A stretch of 64,000 nt of DNA from JAEMQF01 sp963775015 (GTDB lineage Bacteria > Pseudomonadota > Gammaproteobacteria > Burkholderiales > Burkholderiaceae_C), in the NCBI GenBank assembly GCA_963775015.1, contig CAVZHI010000014.1:78182-142181 (forward strand), in the 5' to 3' direction. The notes beneath the pieces are model-generated. The model was not told the DNA's origin and made no database searches. It saw nothing but the letters and a program-made list of their open reading frames with translations. A program made the translations under genes and the position numbers. Positions 26,586 to 37,370 of the stretch are shown piece after piece (position 1 is the stretch's first letter; each line of letters begins with the position of its first letter).

Positions 26586-28679
26586 TCAGGGCCGCGGCGT
26601 TGCGGCGAGCAGAGCTGCCGCGGCCTCGTCGCGCTGCAGCGCCGCGGCGCGCAACGCCTTCAGCTTCTCCCGCGGATCCACCTTGAGTGCGCTCTCGTCG
26701 AGTTTCATTTCGGCGATGAATCGGCTCGGCAGCGCAGCCACGATGCTGCGCCCGCGCTTGCGCCGGCGCAGCGTGCTCACCGCGAGCGTGTGGCGCGCGC
26801 GGGTGATGCCCACGTACATGAGGCGGCGTTCCTCTTCGAGGCGCTGCGGCGTTATCTCTTCGTCGCCGGACTGAAACGGCAACAGCCCTTCGTTGACGCC
26901 GACGAGCATCACATGCGGCCATTCCAGGCCCTTCGCGGCGTGCAAGGTCGACAAAGTGACGACGTTCTGTTCGTCGCTGCGCTCGGCCAGGCTGACGATC
27001 ACCGAGATGCTTTGCGCGACGTCGAGAACGCTCTGTTTTTCGCTCTCGATCGAGTTCCCGCCGTCGTTCTCGATCACGCCGCCGCAACGCTTCGCGATCC
27101 AGTCGACGAAGTCGAGCACGTTCGACCAACGGCTTGCAGCGAGCGCTTCGCTTTCCGCCGTGTCGCGCAAATGCTGTTCGTAGGCGATGTCGGTCAACCA
27201 GCCGAGCAGCAAGGGCTTCGCCTCTTCGGCGCCTTGCGTGTGGCGGGCCCGAAATTCCAGGTCATTCACATAGCGACCGAACTCGTGCAACGATCCGACG
27301 GCGCGCGCGCTCAGCGCGGTGCCGAGGCTTTGTGCGAAAAGCGCCTCGAACATGCTGCTCTTCCAGTGCGACGCGAACTCGCCCAAAGCGGTGAGCGTCT
27401 GGTGCCCGATGCCGCGCTTCGGGCTCGTGATCGCGCGCAGGAACGCCGGATCGTCGTCGTTGTTGACGAGCAGGCGCAGCCAGGCGCACAGGTCGCGGAT
27501 CTCGGCACGGTCGAAGAAGCTTTGCCCGCCCGACACCTTGTACGGAATCGCTGCGCGGCGCAGCGCTTTTTCGAACACCTTGGCCAAATGGTTGGCTCGA
27601 TAAAGCACGGCGAAATCCTTGAACTGCACCTCACCGCCCTGGCCACGCAGCGCCTGGATGCGCGCCACGGCGCGTTCCGCTTCATGTTCTTCGCTGTCCG
27701 ATTCGAGCACCTGCACCGGCGCGCCGTCGCCGAGTTCGCTCCAGAGTTTCTTCTCGAACAGCTTCGGGTTGTTCGAGATCACGGCGTTCGCCGCGCGCAG
27801 GATGCTGCCCGTGGATCGATAGTTCTGCTCGAGCGTGATCACCCGCAGCTGCGGAAAGTCGACGCTCAACTGCTTCAGGTTTTCGACCGACGCGCCGCGC
27901 CAACCATAGATGCCCTGGTCGTCGTCGCCCACGGCAGTGAACATGGCGCGCTCTCCGACCAGCGACTTCAGCAGCTCATACTGGATCGTGTTCGTGTCCT
28001 GAACTTCGTCGACAAGCACGTAGCGCAGCTTGTCCTGCCAGCGCAGGCGCACGTCGGCGTTGCTCTTGAGCAGTTTGTTCGGCAGCAGGATCAGATCGTC
28101 GAAGTCGACCGCCTGGTACGCGTTCAGGCGCTCCTCGAAGCGTTGCATCACGACTGCCGCAATGCGTTCGTCGTCGCTGCCGGCCTGCGCCGCCGCGGCC
28201 GCCGCGTCCAGGCCCTGGTTCTTCCACGAACTGATGGCCCACTGCCAACGCCGCGCGAGCGCGTTGTCGGTCGTGCCTCCGGCGTCGCGCAGCAGGCCGA
28301 GCACGTCGTCGCTGTCGAGAATGCTGAACCGAGGCTTGAGTCCGAGGTGCTCGCCTTCGGCGCGCAGAAGCCGCACGCCGAGCGCATGAAACGTGCTGAT
28401 GACCAGAGGCTTCGCGGCACGCGGCCCGATCAGTTCCTTGGCGCGTTCGCGCATCTCCTGCGCCGCCTTGTTGGTGAAGGTGATGGCGGCGATTTGCGAG
28501 GGCTCGTAGTCCGCCTGAAGCAGGCGCGCGATTTTGTGCGTGACGACGCGCGTCTTCCCCGAACCCGCGCCCGCCAACACGAGACACGGCCCACCGAGGT
28601 GGTGCACCGCCTGCATCTGCGCGGCATTCAGTGACGGAGGTGGGGAGGACAAGTACACGCCGCGCGCGATTCTGCGCAA
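26586..28679 (-). CDS. rep: UvrD/Rep-family ATP-dependent DNA helicase (Rep-like)
   Basis: 697 residues, superfamily 1A 3'-5' helicase that helps replication forks past blocks. Motif I is LAGAGSGKT, motif Ia ITFTNKAAQEMRERA, motif II VDEVQDTN (Val replaces the common Phe), motif III GDDDQGIYGWRGA, motif IV LEQNYRST, motif V VTLSTLHAAKGLEW and motif VI YVGITRARHTLAV. Length and PLVISTFHALGVRLLRAEGEHLGL fit Rep better than UvrD or PcrA. The first ATG adds seven residues before a GTG (28658) that may be the real start. Confidence 0.9.
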   Translation of the reverse strand: MRRIARGVYLSSPPPSLNAAQMQAVHHLGGPCLVLAGAGSGKTRVVTHKIARLLQADYEPSQIAAITFTNKAAQEMRERAKELIGPRAAKPLVISTFHALGVRLLRAEGEHLGLKPRFSILDSDDVLGLLRDAGGTTDNALARRWQWAISSWKNQGLDAAAAAAQAGSDDERIAAVVMQRFEERLNAYQAVDFDDLILLPNKLLKSNADVRLRWQDKLRYVLVDEVQDTNTIQYELLKSLVGERAMFTAVGDDDQGIYGWRGASVENLKQLSVDFPQLRVITLEQNYRSTGSILRAANAVISNNPKLFEKKLWSELGDGAPVQVLESDSEEHEAERAVARIQALRGQGGEVQFKDFAVLYRANHLAKVFEKALRRAAIPYKVSGGQSFFDRAEIRDLCAWLRLLVNNDDDPAFLRAITSPKRGIGHQTLTALGEFASHWKSSMFEALFAQSLGTALSARAVGSLHEFGRYVNDLEFRARHTQGAEEAKPLLLGWLTDIAYEQHLRDTAESEALAASRWSNVLDFVDWIAKRCGGVIENDGGNSIESEKQSVLDVAQSISVIVSLAERSDEQNVVTLSTLHAAKGLEWPHVMLVGVNEGLLPFQSGDEEITPQRLEEERRLMYVGITRARHTLAVSTLRRRKRGRSIVAALPSRFIAEMKLDESALKVDPREKLKALRAAALQRDEAAAALLAATPRP

Positions 28680-28931
28680 GCTCCGCGGAAGGGGTGCGAA
28701 TCATAGCGACGCCTTCGAAGCGCCCTGTCACAACGACGCAAACCGTTACGCACAGGGCCACGTGAATTTGTGCGCGAGCCCTCTCGTTGACCCGACGAGT
28801 CGCCTTGCCGAGAAGGAACCGACCCCCCACACTGATTGCAAGAAACGACAGGGAGTCGATGTGATTGCACAGAAGCGCGACCCCGGCCAAGCGCCGGTCG
28901 ACCGAGCCAGCGCCAGCCCCCGAACGCCCCC

Positions 28932-29393
28932 ATGCGATTGATCGCGACGATTGCCAATTGGGTGGCCGGCTTGCAGGATTCCGGACCGCGGGTCACGTTG
29001 CCCACGACGCCCGAACGGCTGCGTGAGTTGCGCAGCGTCTGCCACACGATTCTCGACGACGTTCGCGCCGACATCGCGCGCGTGCTATCGGATCGGATCG
29101 ATTCGGCGAATCACGCGAACGACTTCTGGCACATGCGGCCGCGCCTGTTCGACGCCGTGTCGTCGGAGTTCGGCGAAGTCGTCGCCGGGCGCCGCCTGTT
29201 GCAGCTCGACACGATGCTGCACGTGAGCCACGACCGGCGCAGCCAGTTTGCGCGCGCCTCGGGTCCGGCCACAGGCCCGGGCGGGCTCGAGCGGCGCACG
29301 AGCCGCCAGTTGGTGCCGCCTGCGCCGGTGGTGAAGCGCCGCCGTTCAACGAACCGGTCGCCGTTTCGCACCACCACGTCTTCCGCGATCTAG
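28932..29393 (+). CDS. Hypothetical protein
   Basis: 153 residues, family not recognised. The first ~95 residues look like a folded helical domain (TPERLRELRSVCHTILDDVRADIARVLSDRID, then NDFWHMRPRLFDAVSSEFGEVVAGRRLLQLDTML). The last ~50 are Arg/Ser/Thr/Pro-rich and probably disordered. It lies alone between the divergent helicase gene and the AEC permease gene, 252 bases from the former; that gap contains no other gene I can support. Confidence 0.55.
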   Translation: MRLIATIANWVAGLQDSGPRVTLPTTPERLRELRSVCHTILDDVRADIARVLSDRIDSANHANDFWHMRPRLFDAVSSEFGEVVAGRRLLQLDTMLHVSHDRRSQFARASGPATGPGGLERRTSRQLVPPAPVVKRRRSTNRSPFRTTTSSAI

Positions 29394-29462
29394 TCAGTTC
29401 GTTCGTCGCGTCGTGCGACGCGCAAGTCGGCTGCCTGAGCCGGGTTGCGATACTGCGCGGCC

Positions 29463-30458
29463 ATGGCCGCCATTTTCGCCGTCACCTTCCCCTTCTTTGC
29501 CGTTGTCGTGCTGGGCTATCTGGCGTCTGCGCGCCATGTCATGCCCGAATCGGCGATTCCGGGCCTCAGCACTTTCGTCCTGTTCTTTGCGCTGCCGTGC
29601 ATGTTGTTCCGCTTCGGCGCGAGCCGGCCGTTTGCGCAACTCATCGATCCGGTGTTGATCGCCATCTACGGCGCTTGCGCGCTGTTGATGGTGCTCAGCA
29701 GCATCGCGCTCTCGTTGCAGCGCCATCCGGGCGGGCCCGGCGTGGGCTTGCGCGACGCCGCGTTCGGTGCGCTGGTGGCGACGTTTCCGAATGCGGGCTT
29801 CATGGGCGTGCCGCTGCTGATCGGGCTGCTCGGCGAGGCCGCCGCGGGCCCGTTGATCGGCGCCATCCTGGTGGACCTGGTGTTGACGAGTTCGCTCTGC
29901 CTGGCGCTCGCGCAAGTCGCGCCGCAGGTCGCCGGCGGGCAGCACGACAGCTTGCTCGCCGCCCTGGGCCGGGCGCTGCGTGGCGCGGCGTCGAACCCGC
30001 TGCCGTGGGCGATCGCGCTGGGTGCGCTGTTCGAAGCCGCCAGCTGGGCCCTGCCTGAACCGCTGGCGCAAATCGTGAAGATGCTCGGTGATGCAGCGAC
30101 TCCGGTCGCGCTGTTCACGATCGGCGCGGTGCTTTGGCGCGCCCGCCAGCACAGCACAGGCGCGACGCCGCTGTCGGGCTACCTGCCGCTCGCGCTGGTC
30201 AAGCTGCTCGTGCACCCGTTGTTGATTCTCTGCTTCGGCATCATCGGCGCGGCGCTCGGCATGAACGTGTCGCCGTTCGGCCTGCTCGTGCTCGTGCTCA
30301 CGGCGGCGTTGCCGAGCGCGAGCAACGTGTCGATCCTCGCCGAGCGCTATGGCGCCGACAACGGGCGGGTGACGCGCATCATCATGGCGAGCACCGTGCT
30401 CGCGTTCATCAGTTTCTCGCTCATCGCCTGGGGCTTGGGCGCCGACGTCAAGCGTTGA
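29463..30458 (+). CDS. AEC family transporter (auxin efflux carrier-type permease)
   Basis: 331 residues, ten predicted TM segments in two halves. N-terminal AVTFPFFAVVVLGYLASARHVMPESAIPGLSTFVLFFALPCMLFRFGA and the central ATFPNAGFMGVPLLIGLLG are typical of PF03547. The C-terminal half has KMLGDAATPVALFTIGAVL and ALPSASNVSILAERYG. Such proteins export organic acids, malonate or similar anions; the substrate is not predictable. Start set at the second ATG, in front of AAIFAVTFPF. Confidence 0.88.
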   Translation: MAAIFAVTFPFFAVVVLGYLASARHVMPESAIPGLSTFVLFFALPCMLFRFGASRPFAQLIDPVLIAIYGACALLMVLSSIALSLQRHPGGPGVGLRDAAFGALVATFPNAGFMGVPLLIGLLGEAAAGPLIGAILVDLVLTSSLCLALAQVAPQVAGGQHDSLLAALGRALRGAASNPLPWAIALGALFEAASWALPEPLAQIVKMLGDAATPVALFTIGAVLWRARQHSTGATPLSGYLPLALVKLLVHPLLILCFGIIGAALGMNVSPFGLLVLVLTAALPSASNVSILAERYGADNGRVTRIIMASTVLAFISFSLIAWGLGADVKR

Positions 30459-30520
30459 CGTCGCGCGAGGGCCTGTGGCCGCGCTGCATCGCCGCGGCAC
30501 ACGGCGGCTGCGCGCCGAGG

Positions 30521-30937
30521 CTACTTCTTGCGGAACTTGCGCAGCGCGACGATTTGCGCCGCCATCGCCGCGAATTCGCTTTGCGCCTTGGCGAAGTCGA
30601 TGTCGCTCTTCGCGTTTTTCATCGCTTCTTCGGCGAGTTTCTTCGCCTCGGTGGCTTTCGCTTCGTCGAGGTCGTGGCCGCGGATCGCCGTGTCGGCAAG
30701 CACCGTCACCGTGTTCGGTTGCACTTCGAGAATGCCACCCGCGACGAAGACGAACTCTTCTTCGTCGTTGTCGGCACGCACGATTCGCACCGCACCCGGC
30801 TTGATGCGCGTGATGAGCGGCGTATGCCGCGGGTAGATGCCAAGCTCGCCCATCTCGCCGGGCAGCGCGACGAACTTCGCTTCGCCGGAAAAGATGCCGC
30901 CTTCGGCGGAGACGACGTCGACGTGAATGGTGGCCAT
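30521..30937 (-). CDS. atpC: ATP synthase F1 subunit epsilon
   Basis: 138 residues from MATIHVDVVSAEGGIFSG. The N-terminal beta sandwich contains LGIYPRHTPLITRIKPGAVRI and VAGGILEVQPNTVTVLADTA; the C-terminal helices follow (LDEAKATEAKKLAEEAMKNA). Regulates coupling and inhibits ATP hydrolysis. Last gene of the operon, 53 bases after atpD. Confidence 0.95.
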   Translation of the reverse strand: MATIHVDVVSAEGGIFSGEAKFVALPGEMGELGIYPRHTPLITRIKPGAVRIVRADNDEEEFVFVAGGILEVQPNTVTVLADTAIRGHDLDEAKATEAKKLAEEAMKNAKSDIDFAKAQSEFAAMAAQIVALRKFRKK

Positions 30938-30990
30938 GGCAGGTCTCGCTGGCTGGATCGTGCGCTCTGGATTTCGCGGCCTTCGCTGGC

Positions 30991-32403
30991 CTACTGAATC
31001 TTCTTGGCCTTTTCGAAGGCCTCGTCGATCGTTCCGACCATGTAGAACGCCTGCTCGGGCAGGTGGTCGCATTCGCCATTGACGATCATCTTGAAGCCGC
31101 GAATCGTTTCCTTGAGCGGCACGTACTTGCCCGGCGTTCCGGTGAAGACCTCGGCGACGTGGAAAGGCTGCGACAGAAAGCGTTGGATCTTGCGCGCGCG
31201 CGCCACGGCCAACTTGTCTTCCGGGCTCAGCTCGTCCATGCCCAGAATCGCGATGATGTCGCGCAATTCCTTGTAGCGCTGCAGCGTGCCCTGCACGGCG
31301 CGCGTCGTCGTGTAATGGTCTTCGCCGACGACGTTCGGGTCGACTTGGCGCGAGGTGGAGTCGAGTGGGTCCACGGCGGGGTAAATGCCGAGCGACGCGA
31401 TGTCGCGCGACAGCACGACGGTCGCGTCCAGGTGCGCGAACGTCGTCGCGGGCGACGGATCGGTCAAGTCGTCGGCCGGAACGTACACGGCTTGAATCGA
31501 CGTGATCGAGCCGACTTTTGTCGACGTTATGCGCTCCTGCAAGCGGCCCATTTCTTCGGCCAGGGTGGGTTGATACCCCACCGCCGAAGGCATGCGCCCG
31601 AGCAGCGCCGAGACTTCGGTTCCGGCGAGCGTGAAGCGGTAGATGTTGTCGACGAAAAACAGCACGTCGCGGCCTTCGTCGCGGAACGACTCGGCGATCG
31701 TCAGGCCGGTCAGCGCGACGCGCAGGCGGTTCCCCGGCGGCTCGTTCATCTGGCCGTAGACCATCGCGACTTTCGACGCCGGCAGGTTCTCCAGATCGAC
31801 GACTTTCGAGTCGGCCATCTCGTGATAGAAGTCGTTGCCCTCGCGCGTGCGCTCGCCCACGCCGGCGAACACCGACAGGCCCGAGTGCGCCTTGGCGATG
31901 TTGTTGATCAGCTCCATCATGTTCACCGTCTTGCCCACGCCGGCGCCCCCGAACAGGCCGACCTTGCCGCCCTTGGCAAACGGGCAGATCAGGTCGATCA
32001 CCTTGATTCCGGTCTCGAGCAGCTCCTGCGACGGGCTCAACTCGTCGTAGCTGGGCGCCTTGCGATGGATCGAGGCCGTGAGCGTCTGGTCGACCGGGCC
32101 GCGTTCGTCGATCGGATTGCCCAGCACGTCCATGATGCGGCCGAGCGTTGCCGTGCCCACCGGAACCGTGATCGCCTTGCCCGTGTTGCTCACCATCAGG
32201 CCACGACGCAAGCCGTCGGAGGAACCGAGCGCAATCGTGCGCACGATGCCGTCGCCGAGCTGCTGCTGCACTTCGAGCGTCAGCGCCGTCCCTTCAAGCT
32301 TCAGCGCGTCGTACACGCGCGGCATGTGCTCACGCGGGAATTCGACGTCGACAACAGCGCCGATGCACTGCACGATCTTGCCCTGGGTCTGGGTAGCTGC
32401 CAT
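30991..32403 (-). CDS. atpD: ATP synthase F1 subunit beta
   Basis: 470 residues, the usual length. Catalytic subunit: Walker A GGAGVGKT, VGERTREGNDFYHEM with the catalytic Glu, Walker B LFFVDNIYRFT, and the DELSEED-like segment MDELSPEDKLAVARARKIQRFLSQPF. The frame is intact. Confidence 0.98.
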   Translation of the reverse strand: MAATQTQGKIVQCIGAVVDVEFPREHMPRVYDALKLEGTALTLEVQQQLGDGIVRTIALGSSDGLRRGLMVSNTGKAITVPVGTATLGRIMDVLGNPIDERGPVDQTLTASIHRKAPSYDELSPSQELLETGIKVIDLICPFAKGGKVGLFGGAGVGKTVNMMELINNIAKAHSGLSVFAGVGERTREGNDFYHEMADSKVVDLENLPASKVAMVYGQMNEPPGNRLRVALTGLTIAESFRDEGRDVLFFVDNIYRFTLAGTEVSALLGRMPSAVGYQPTLAEEMGRLQERITSTKVGSITSIQAVYVPADDLTDPSPATTFAHLDATVVLSRDIASLGIYPAVDPLDSTSRQVDPNVVGEDHYTTTRAVQGTLQRYKELRDIIAILGMDELSPEDKLAVARARKIQRFLSQPFHVAEVFTGTPGKYVPLKETIRGFKMIVNGECDHLPEQAFYMVGTIDEAFEKAKKIQ

Positions 32404-32465
32404 TCTTTGTTTCCTTCAATCTTCGATTCGGTGGTCGTTTCGGTGACGCGGCGGTGCGCTCGGCG

Positions 32466-33350
32466 TCAACCGCTGATCGCTGCGGCGCCGCCGACGATCT
32501 CGGAGAGTTCTTTCGTGATCGCCGCCTGGCGCGTCTTGTTGTAGACGAGCTTGAGTTCGGCGATCAGGTTTCCGGCGTTGTCGGTTGCGGCCTTCATCGC
32601 GACCATGCGTGCCGCGTGTTCGGACGCCATGTTCTCGGCGACGGACTGATACACGAGCGCCTCGATGTAGCGCTTGAAGAGTTCATCGATCACGGTCGAT
32701 GCGTCGGGCTCGTAGAGATAGTCCCAGGCGTACTGCGACTTCTCTGCCGCAGTTTGCCGCAGGCGATCCGCGGACAGCGGGAGCAACTGCTCGAGCGTCG
32801 GCTCCTGCTTCATCGTGTTGATGAATTTCGTGTAGCACAGGTAGACCGCGTCGACCTTGCCTTCGACAAACGCGTCGAGCATCGCTTTCACCGGACCGAT
32901 CAGTTTGTCCAGATGCGGTTTGTCGCCGAGCTGCGTCGCCTGGCTCATCACCTTGACGCCGATGCGGTTCAGGAAGCCGAGGCCCTTGTTGCCCAGCGCC
33001 ACCGCGAGCGCGCTGCCGCCCGCCGCCTGCTCGTCGCGCAATTTGTTCGTCACGGCGCGCAGCACGTTCGTGTTCAGGCCGCCGCACAGGCCCTTGTCCG
33101 ACGTGACGACGATGTAGCCGGTGGCCTTGCTCTCCCCGACCTTGCGCATGTACGGCGACTTGTACTCGGGGTTCGCCTGCGACAGATTCGCCGTGATGTT
33201 GCGGATCTTGTCCGCGTACGGTCGCGCCGCGCGCATGCGCTCCTGCGCCTTGCGCATCTTCGAGACCGAGATCATCTCCATTGCCTTGGTGATCTTCTTC
33301 GTGCTCTCGAAGTTCTTGATCTTGGTGCGTATCTCTTTGCCGACCGCCAT
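32466..33350 (-). CDS. atpG: ATP synthase F1 subunit gamma
   Basis: 294 residues. Rotor stalk. N-terminal helix KEIRTKIKNFESTKKITKAMEMISVSKMRKAQ and C-terminal MVAMKAATDNAGNLIAELKLVYNKTRQAAITKELSEIVGGAAA are the two long coiled-coil helices. VTSDKGLCGGLN marks the Rossmann-like middle. Lies between atpA and atpD as usual. Confidence 0.97.
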   Translation of the reverse strand: MAVGKEIRTKIKNFESTKKITKAMEMISVSKMRKAQERMRAARPYADKIRNITANLSQANPEYKSPYMRKVGESKATGYIVVTSDKGLCGGLNTNVLRAVTNKLRDEQAAGGSALAVALGNKGLGFLNRIGVKVMSQATQLGDKPHLDKLIGPVKAMLDAFVEGKVDAVYLCYTKFINTMKQEPTLEQLLPLSADRLRQTAAEKSQYAWDYLYEPDASTVIDELFKRYIEALVYQSVAENMASEHAARMVAMKAATDNAGNLIAELKLVYNKTRQAAITKELSEIVGGAAAISG

Positions 33351-33372
33351 GGTGTTCTCCGCGGGGCAGGGC

Positions 33373-34926
<1,554 letters not shown>

Positions 34927-35015
34927 GTCTGATCTCCGGTCTGCGAGGCTCGCGCCTGGGGCAGGTTCGACTGAAAGAAAGTTGAATTCGAGGCGTCAGC
35001 GGGCGACGGCGCGGA

Positions 35016-35549
35016 TCACGCCGTCAGTGCCATCTTCATTTGTTCGAGGCGCGCTTTGACCGAGGTGTCGAGCACCTCGTCGCCAACGACAACGCGAATG
35101 CCACCGATCAGCTCGGGCGCGATCACCACCGTCGGATTGAGCTTGTGGCCAAAGCGTTTTTCGAGCGCCGCCACGACGTCGGCGAGTTGTGCCGGCGCGA
35201 TCTCGAAAGCGCTGTGGATCACGGCGTTGGCGATCCCGGCGCGCGCGTTGACGAGCGCCTGAAACTGCTCGGCAATCGCCGGCAATGCGGCGAGGCGACC
35301 GTTGTCGATGATCGCGCGCAGCAGGTTTTTCGCCGACGCCGAAAGCGGCGACTTGATCACCGACGTCATCAGCTCGAACACCTGATCGGCGCCGGTTTTC
35401 GGGTTGTCGGCGAACTGGCGCAGTTGCGCATCGCTCGCGACGTCCGCCAGCGCCTGCACTTGGCCGGTCAGAGCGGCCGCATCCGCACTCGCGGCAGCCT
35501 TGAACAGCGCCTCGGCGTAGGGCCGCGCGATGGTGGCGAGTTCAGCCAT
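35016..35549 (-). CDS. atpH: ATP synthase F1 subunit delta
   Basis: 177 residues from MAELATIARPYAEALFKAA. Stator subunit joining F1 to subunit b. The C-terminal half holds AVIHSAFEIAPAQLADVVAALEKRFGHKLN and GGIRVVVGDEVLDTSVKARLEQMKMAL, the family signature. The open frame extends upstream through the intergenic repeat but this is not coding. Confidence 0.95.
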   Translation of the reverse strand: MAELATIARPYAEALFKAAASADAAALTGQVQALADVASDAQLRQFADNPKTGADQVFELMTSVIKSPLSASAKNLLRAIIDNGRLAALPAIAEQFQALVNARAGIANAVIHSAFEIAPAQLADVVAALEKRFGHKLNPTVVIAPELIGGIRVVVGDEVLDTSVKARLEQMKMALTA

Positions 35550-35552
35550 GAT

Positions 35553-35601
35553 GTGACTCCCGCGAGGCCGCCCTAAGGGAGTCACGCGCCCCCTTGGGGG
35601 G
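35553..35601. repeat. Intergenic double hairpin between atpF and atpH
   Basis: A perfect 9-bp stem (GTGACTCCC at 35553-35561 with GGGAGTCAC at 35577-35585, 15-base loop) is followed by a second short stem in the CCCCCTTGGGGGG run. No U-run follows on the transcribed strand, so it does not look like a terminator. It resembles the short repetitive extragenic hairpins common in Comamonadaceae genomes. In the mRNA it could affect processing or stability between the two genes. Confidence 0.6.
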
Positions 35602-35633
35602 CAGCGAGCGAACGAGAGCTTGAGGGCCCATTT

Positions 35634-36104
35634 TCAAAGTTCGGTCTTCAGGCGCGCCAACAGCTCGGCATGAACGCCGGCGTTGACTTCGCGCTTCAGA
35701 ATCTGCTCGGCGCCGCGCACCGCCAATGCGGCCACCTGCTCGCGCAGGCTTTCGCGCGCCTTGACCGATTCCTGGCCGGCTTCGGCTTTCGCCGCGGCGA
35801 TGATCTTCGCGCCCTCTTCGCTGGCGCGCGTCTTCGCCTCTTCGATCATCGATTGGGCGAGGCGCTCGGCGTCGGCGAGGCGCTGCGTCGCGTGCGCGCG
35901 TGCGGTGGAGAGTTGTTCTTCGACGCGGCGGTTCGCGTTGCTCAACTCGGCCTTGGCCTTGTCGGCGGCGGACAGACCGTCGGCGATTTTCTTAGCGCGC
36001 TCGTCCAGCGCGGCCGTGATCGGCGGCCAGACGAACTTCATCGTGAACCAGACCAGGATCAGGAACACGATCATCTGAAAGATGAATGTCGCGGTGATGC
36101 TCAT
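35634..36104 (-). CDS. atpF: ATP synthase F0 subunit b
   Basis: 156 residues from MSITATFIFQMIVFLILVWFTMKFVWPPITAALDERAKKIADG: one N-terminal TM helix then a long charged coiled coil (AKAELSNANRRVEEQLSTARAHATQRLADAERLAQSMIEEAKTRASEEG). Peripheral stalk. 84 bases before atpH, containing a hairpin repeat. Confidence 0.95.
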   Translation of the reverse strand: MSITATFIFQMIVFLILVWFTMKFVWPPITAALDERAKKIADGLSAADKAKAELSNANRRVEEQLSTARAHATQRLADAERLAQSMIEEAKTRASEEGAKIIAAAKAEAGQESVKARESLREQVAALAVRGAEQILKREVNAGVHAELLARLKTEL

Positions 36105-36162
36105 ATTGCCTTCGGCAGTGGACGTAGAGCCGCCGCAAACGGCGGCAAAGGCGGCCGGCGAT

Positions 36163-36426
36163 TTACTTCGGCAGATTGGCCAACTGGGCCAGGAACGGGT
36201 TCGCGGTGGTGAACCACAGCGCAATACCCGTGCCGATGATGAACGACGCGTCGATCAGGCCGACGAGCAGGAACATCTTGGTCTGCAACTCGCCCATCAG
36301 CTCGGGTTGGCGCGCCGCCGACTCGAGGTACTTGCTGCCCATGACGCCGATACCGATGCACGCGCCCATCGCGCCCAGACCGATGATGAGACCTGCCGCG
36401 AGGGCGACGAGACCGATGAGTTCCAT
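36163..36426 (-). CDS. atpE: ATP synthase F0 subunit c
   Basis: 87 residues, two TM helices. Helix 1 has the glycine-rich GLIIGLGAMGACIGIGVMG; the polar loop is ARQPELMGELQTKM; helix 2 has the ion-binding Asp in LVGLIDASFIIGTGIAL. The absence of the Q/E-T/S sodium signature suggests proton coupling. Confidence 0.95.
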   Translation of the reverse strand: MELIGLVALAAGLIIGLGAMGACIGIGVMGSKYLESAARQPELMGELQTKMFLLVGLIDASFIIGTGIALWFTTANPFLAQLANLPK

Positions 36427-36487
36427 GTTGGCTCCAGTTGGTGTTGAATGAAAAGAGAAATGAAAAGAGATGGCTCCGCAGCGACGC

Positions 36488-37348
36488 TCAATGCGTCTCG
36501 TGCGCCTGGCCGACGTAGACCAGCGTGAGCATCATGAAGACGAAGGCCTGCAGCGTGATGATCAGGATGTGGAAGATCGCCCACACCGTGCCGGCCACGA
36601 TGTGCAGCGCGCCGAGCGCGAAGCCGCCCAGCGACAGCGTGAAAGCGCCGCCGAGCAATGCGATCAGCAGGAAGATCAGCTCGCCGGCGTACATGTTGCC
36701 GAAAAGTCGCATGCCGTGCGAGACCGTCTTGGCGACGAACTCGACGATCTGCATCGCGAAGTTGAAAGGGTAGAGCGCCCAGTGGTTGCCGAACGGCGCG
36801 GCGATCAGTTCGTGCGCCCAGCCGCCGAGGCCCTTGATCTTGATGTTGTAGATCAGGCACAGGATCAGCACGCCGACCGACAAGCCCATCGTGATCGACA
36901 AGTCTGCCGTCGGCACGACACGCAGGTAGGCGTGCGAGGCGTCATGCCCCGCGGCGCTGTAAATCAGCTGCCACAGCAGCGGCAACAGATCGACGGGCAG
37001 CAAGTCCATCGCGTTGAGCAGGAAGATCCAGACGAACACTGTCAGCGCAAGCGGCGCCACAAGTTTTCGGCTCTTCGCGTTGTGCACGATTCCCTTGGCC
37101 TGGCTTTCGACCATCTCGAAGAGGATCTCGACGGCTGCCTGAAAGCGCCCGGGAACTCCGGCTGTGGCGCTGCTCGCGGCGCGCCACAACAACCAGCAGC
37201 CGAGCACGCCGAGCAGTATCGAGAACGCGACGGAATCGAAATTGAGAACCGAAAAATCGACCAGTCCCTTGGGCTTGCCGGTCTGGAAGTGGGTCAGGTG
37301 GTGAACGATGTAGTCACCGGCGGTGAGTGCTTGGCCTTCGGCTGCCAT
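36488..37348 (-). CDS. atpB: ATP synthase F0 subunit a
   Basis: 286 residues from MAAEGQALTAGDYIVHHLTHF. Proton-channel subunit with TM segments; SLGGFALGALHIVAGTVWAIFHILIITLQAFVFMMLTLVYVGQAHE is the C-terminal channel region, and RLFGNMYAGELIFLLIALL contains the essential Arg. Start chosen at the ATG in front of the family N-terminus; 61 bases before atpE. Confidence 0.96.
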   Translation of the reverse strand: MAAEGQALTAGDYIVHHLTHFQTGKPKGLVDFSVLNFDSVAFSILLGVLGCWLLWRAASSATAGVPGRFQAAVEILFEMVESQAKGIVHNAKSRKLVAPLALTVFVWIFLLNAMDLLPVDLLPLLWQLIYSAAGHDASHAYLRVVPTADLSITMGLSVGVLILCLIYNIKIKGLGGWAHELIAAPFGNHWALYPFNFAMQIVEFVAKTVSHGMRLFGNMYAGELIFLLIALLGGAFTLSLGGFALGALHIVAGTVWAIFHILIITLQAFVFMMLTLVYVGQAHETH

Positions 37349-37370
37349 GTTGTCGCGTCTCGTCTTCCAT

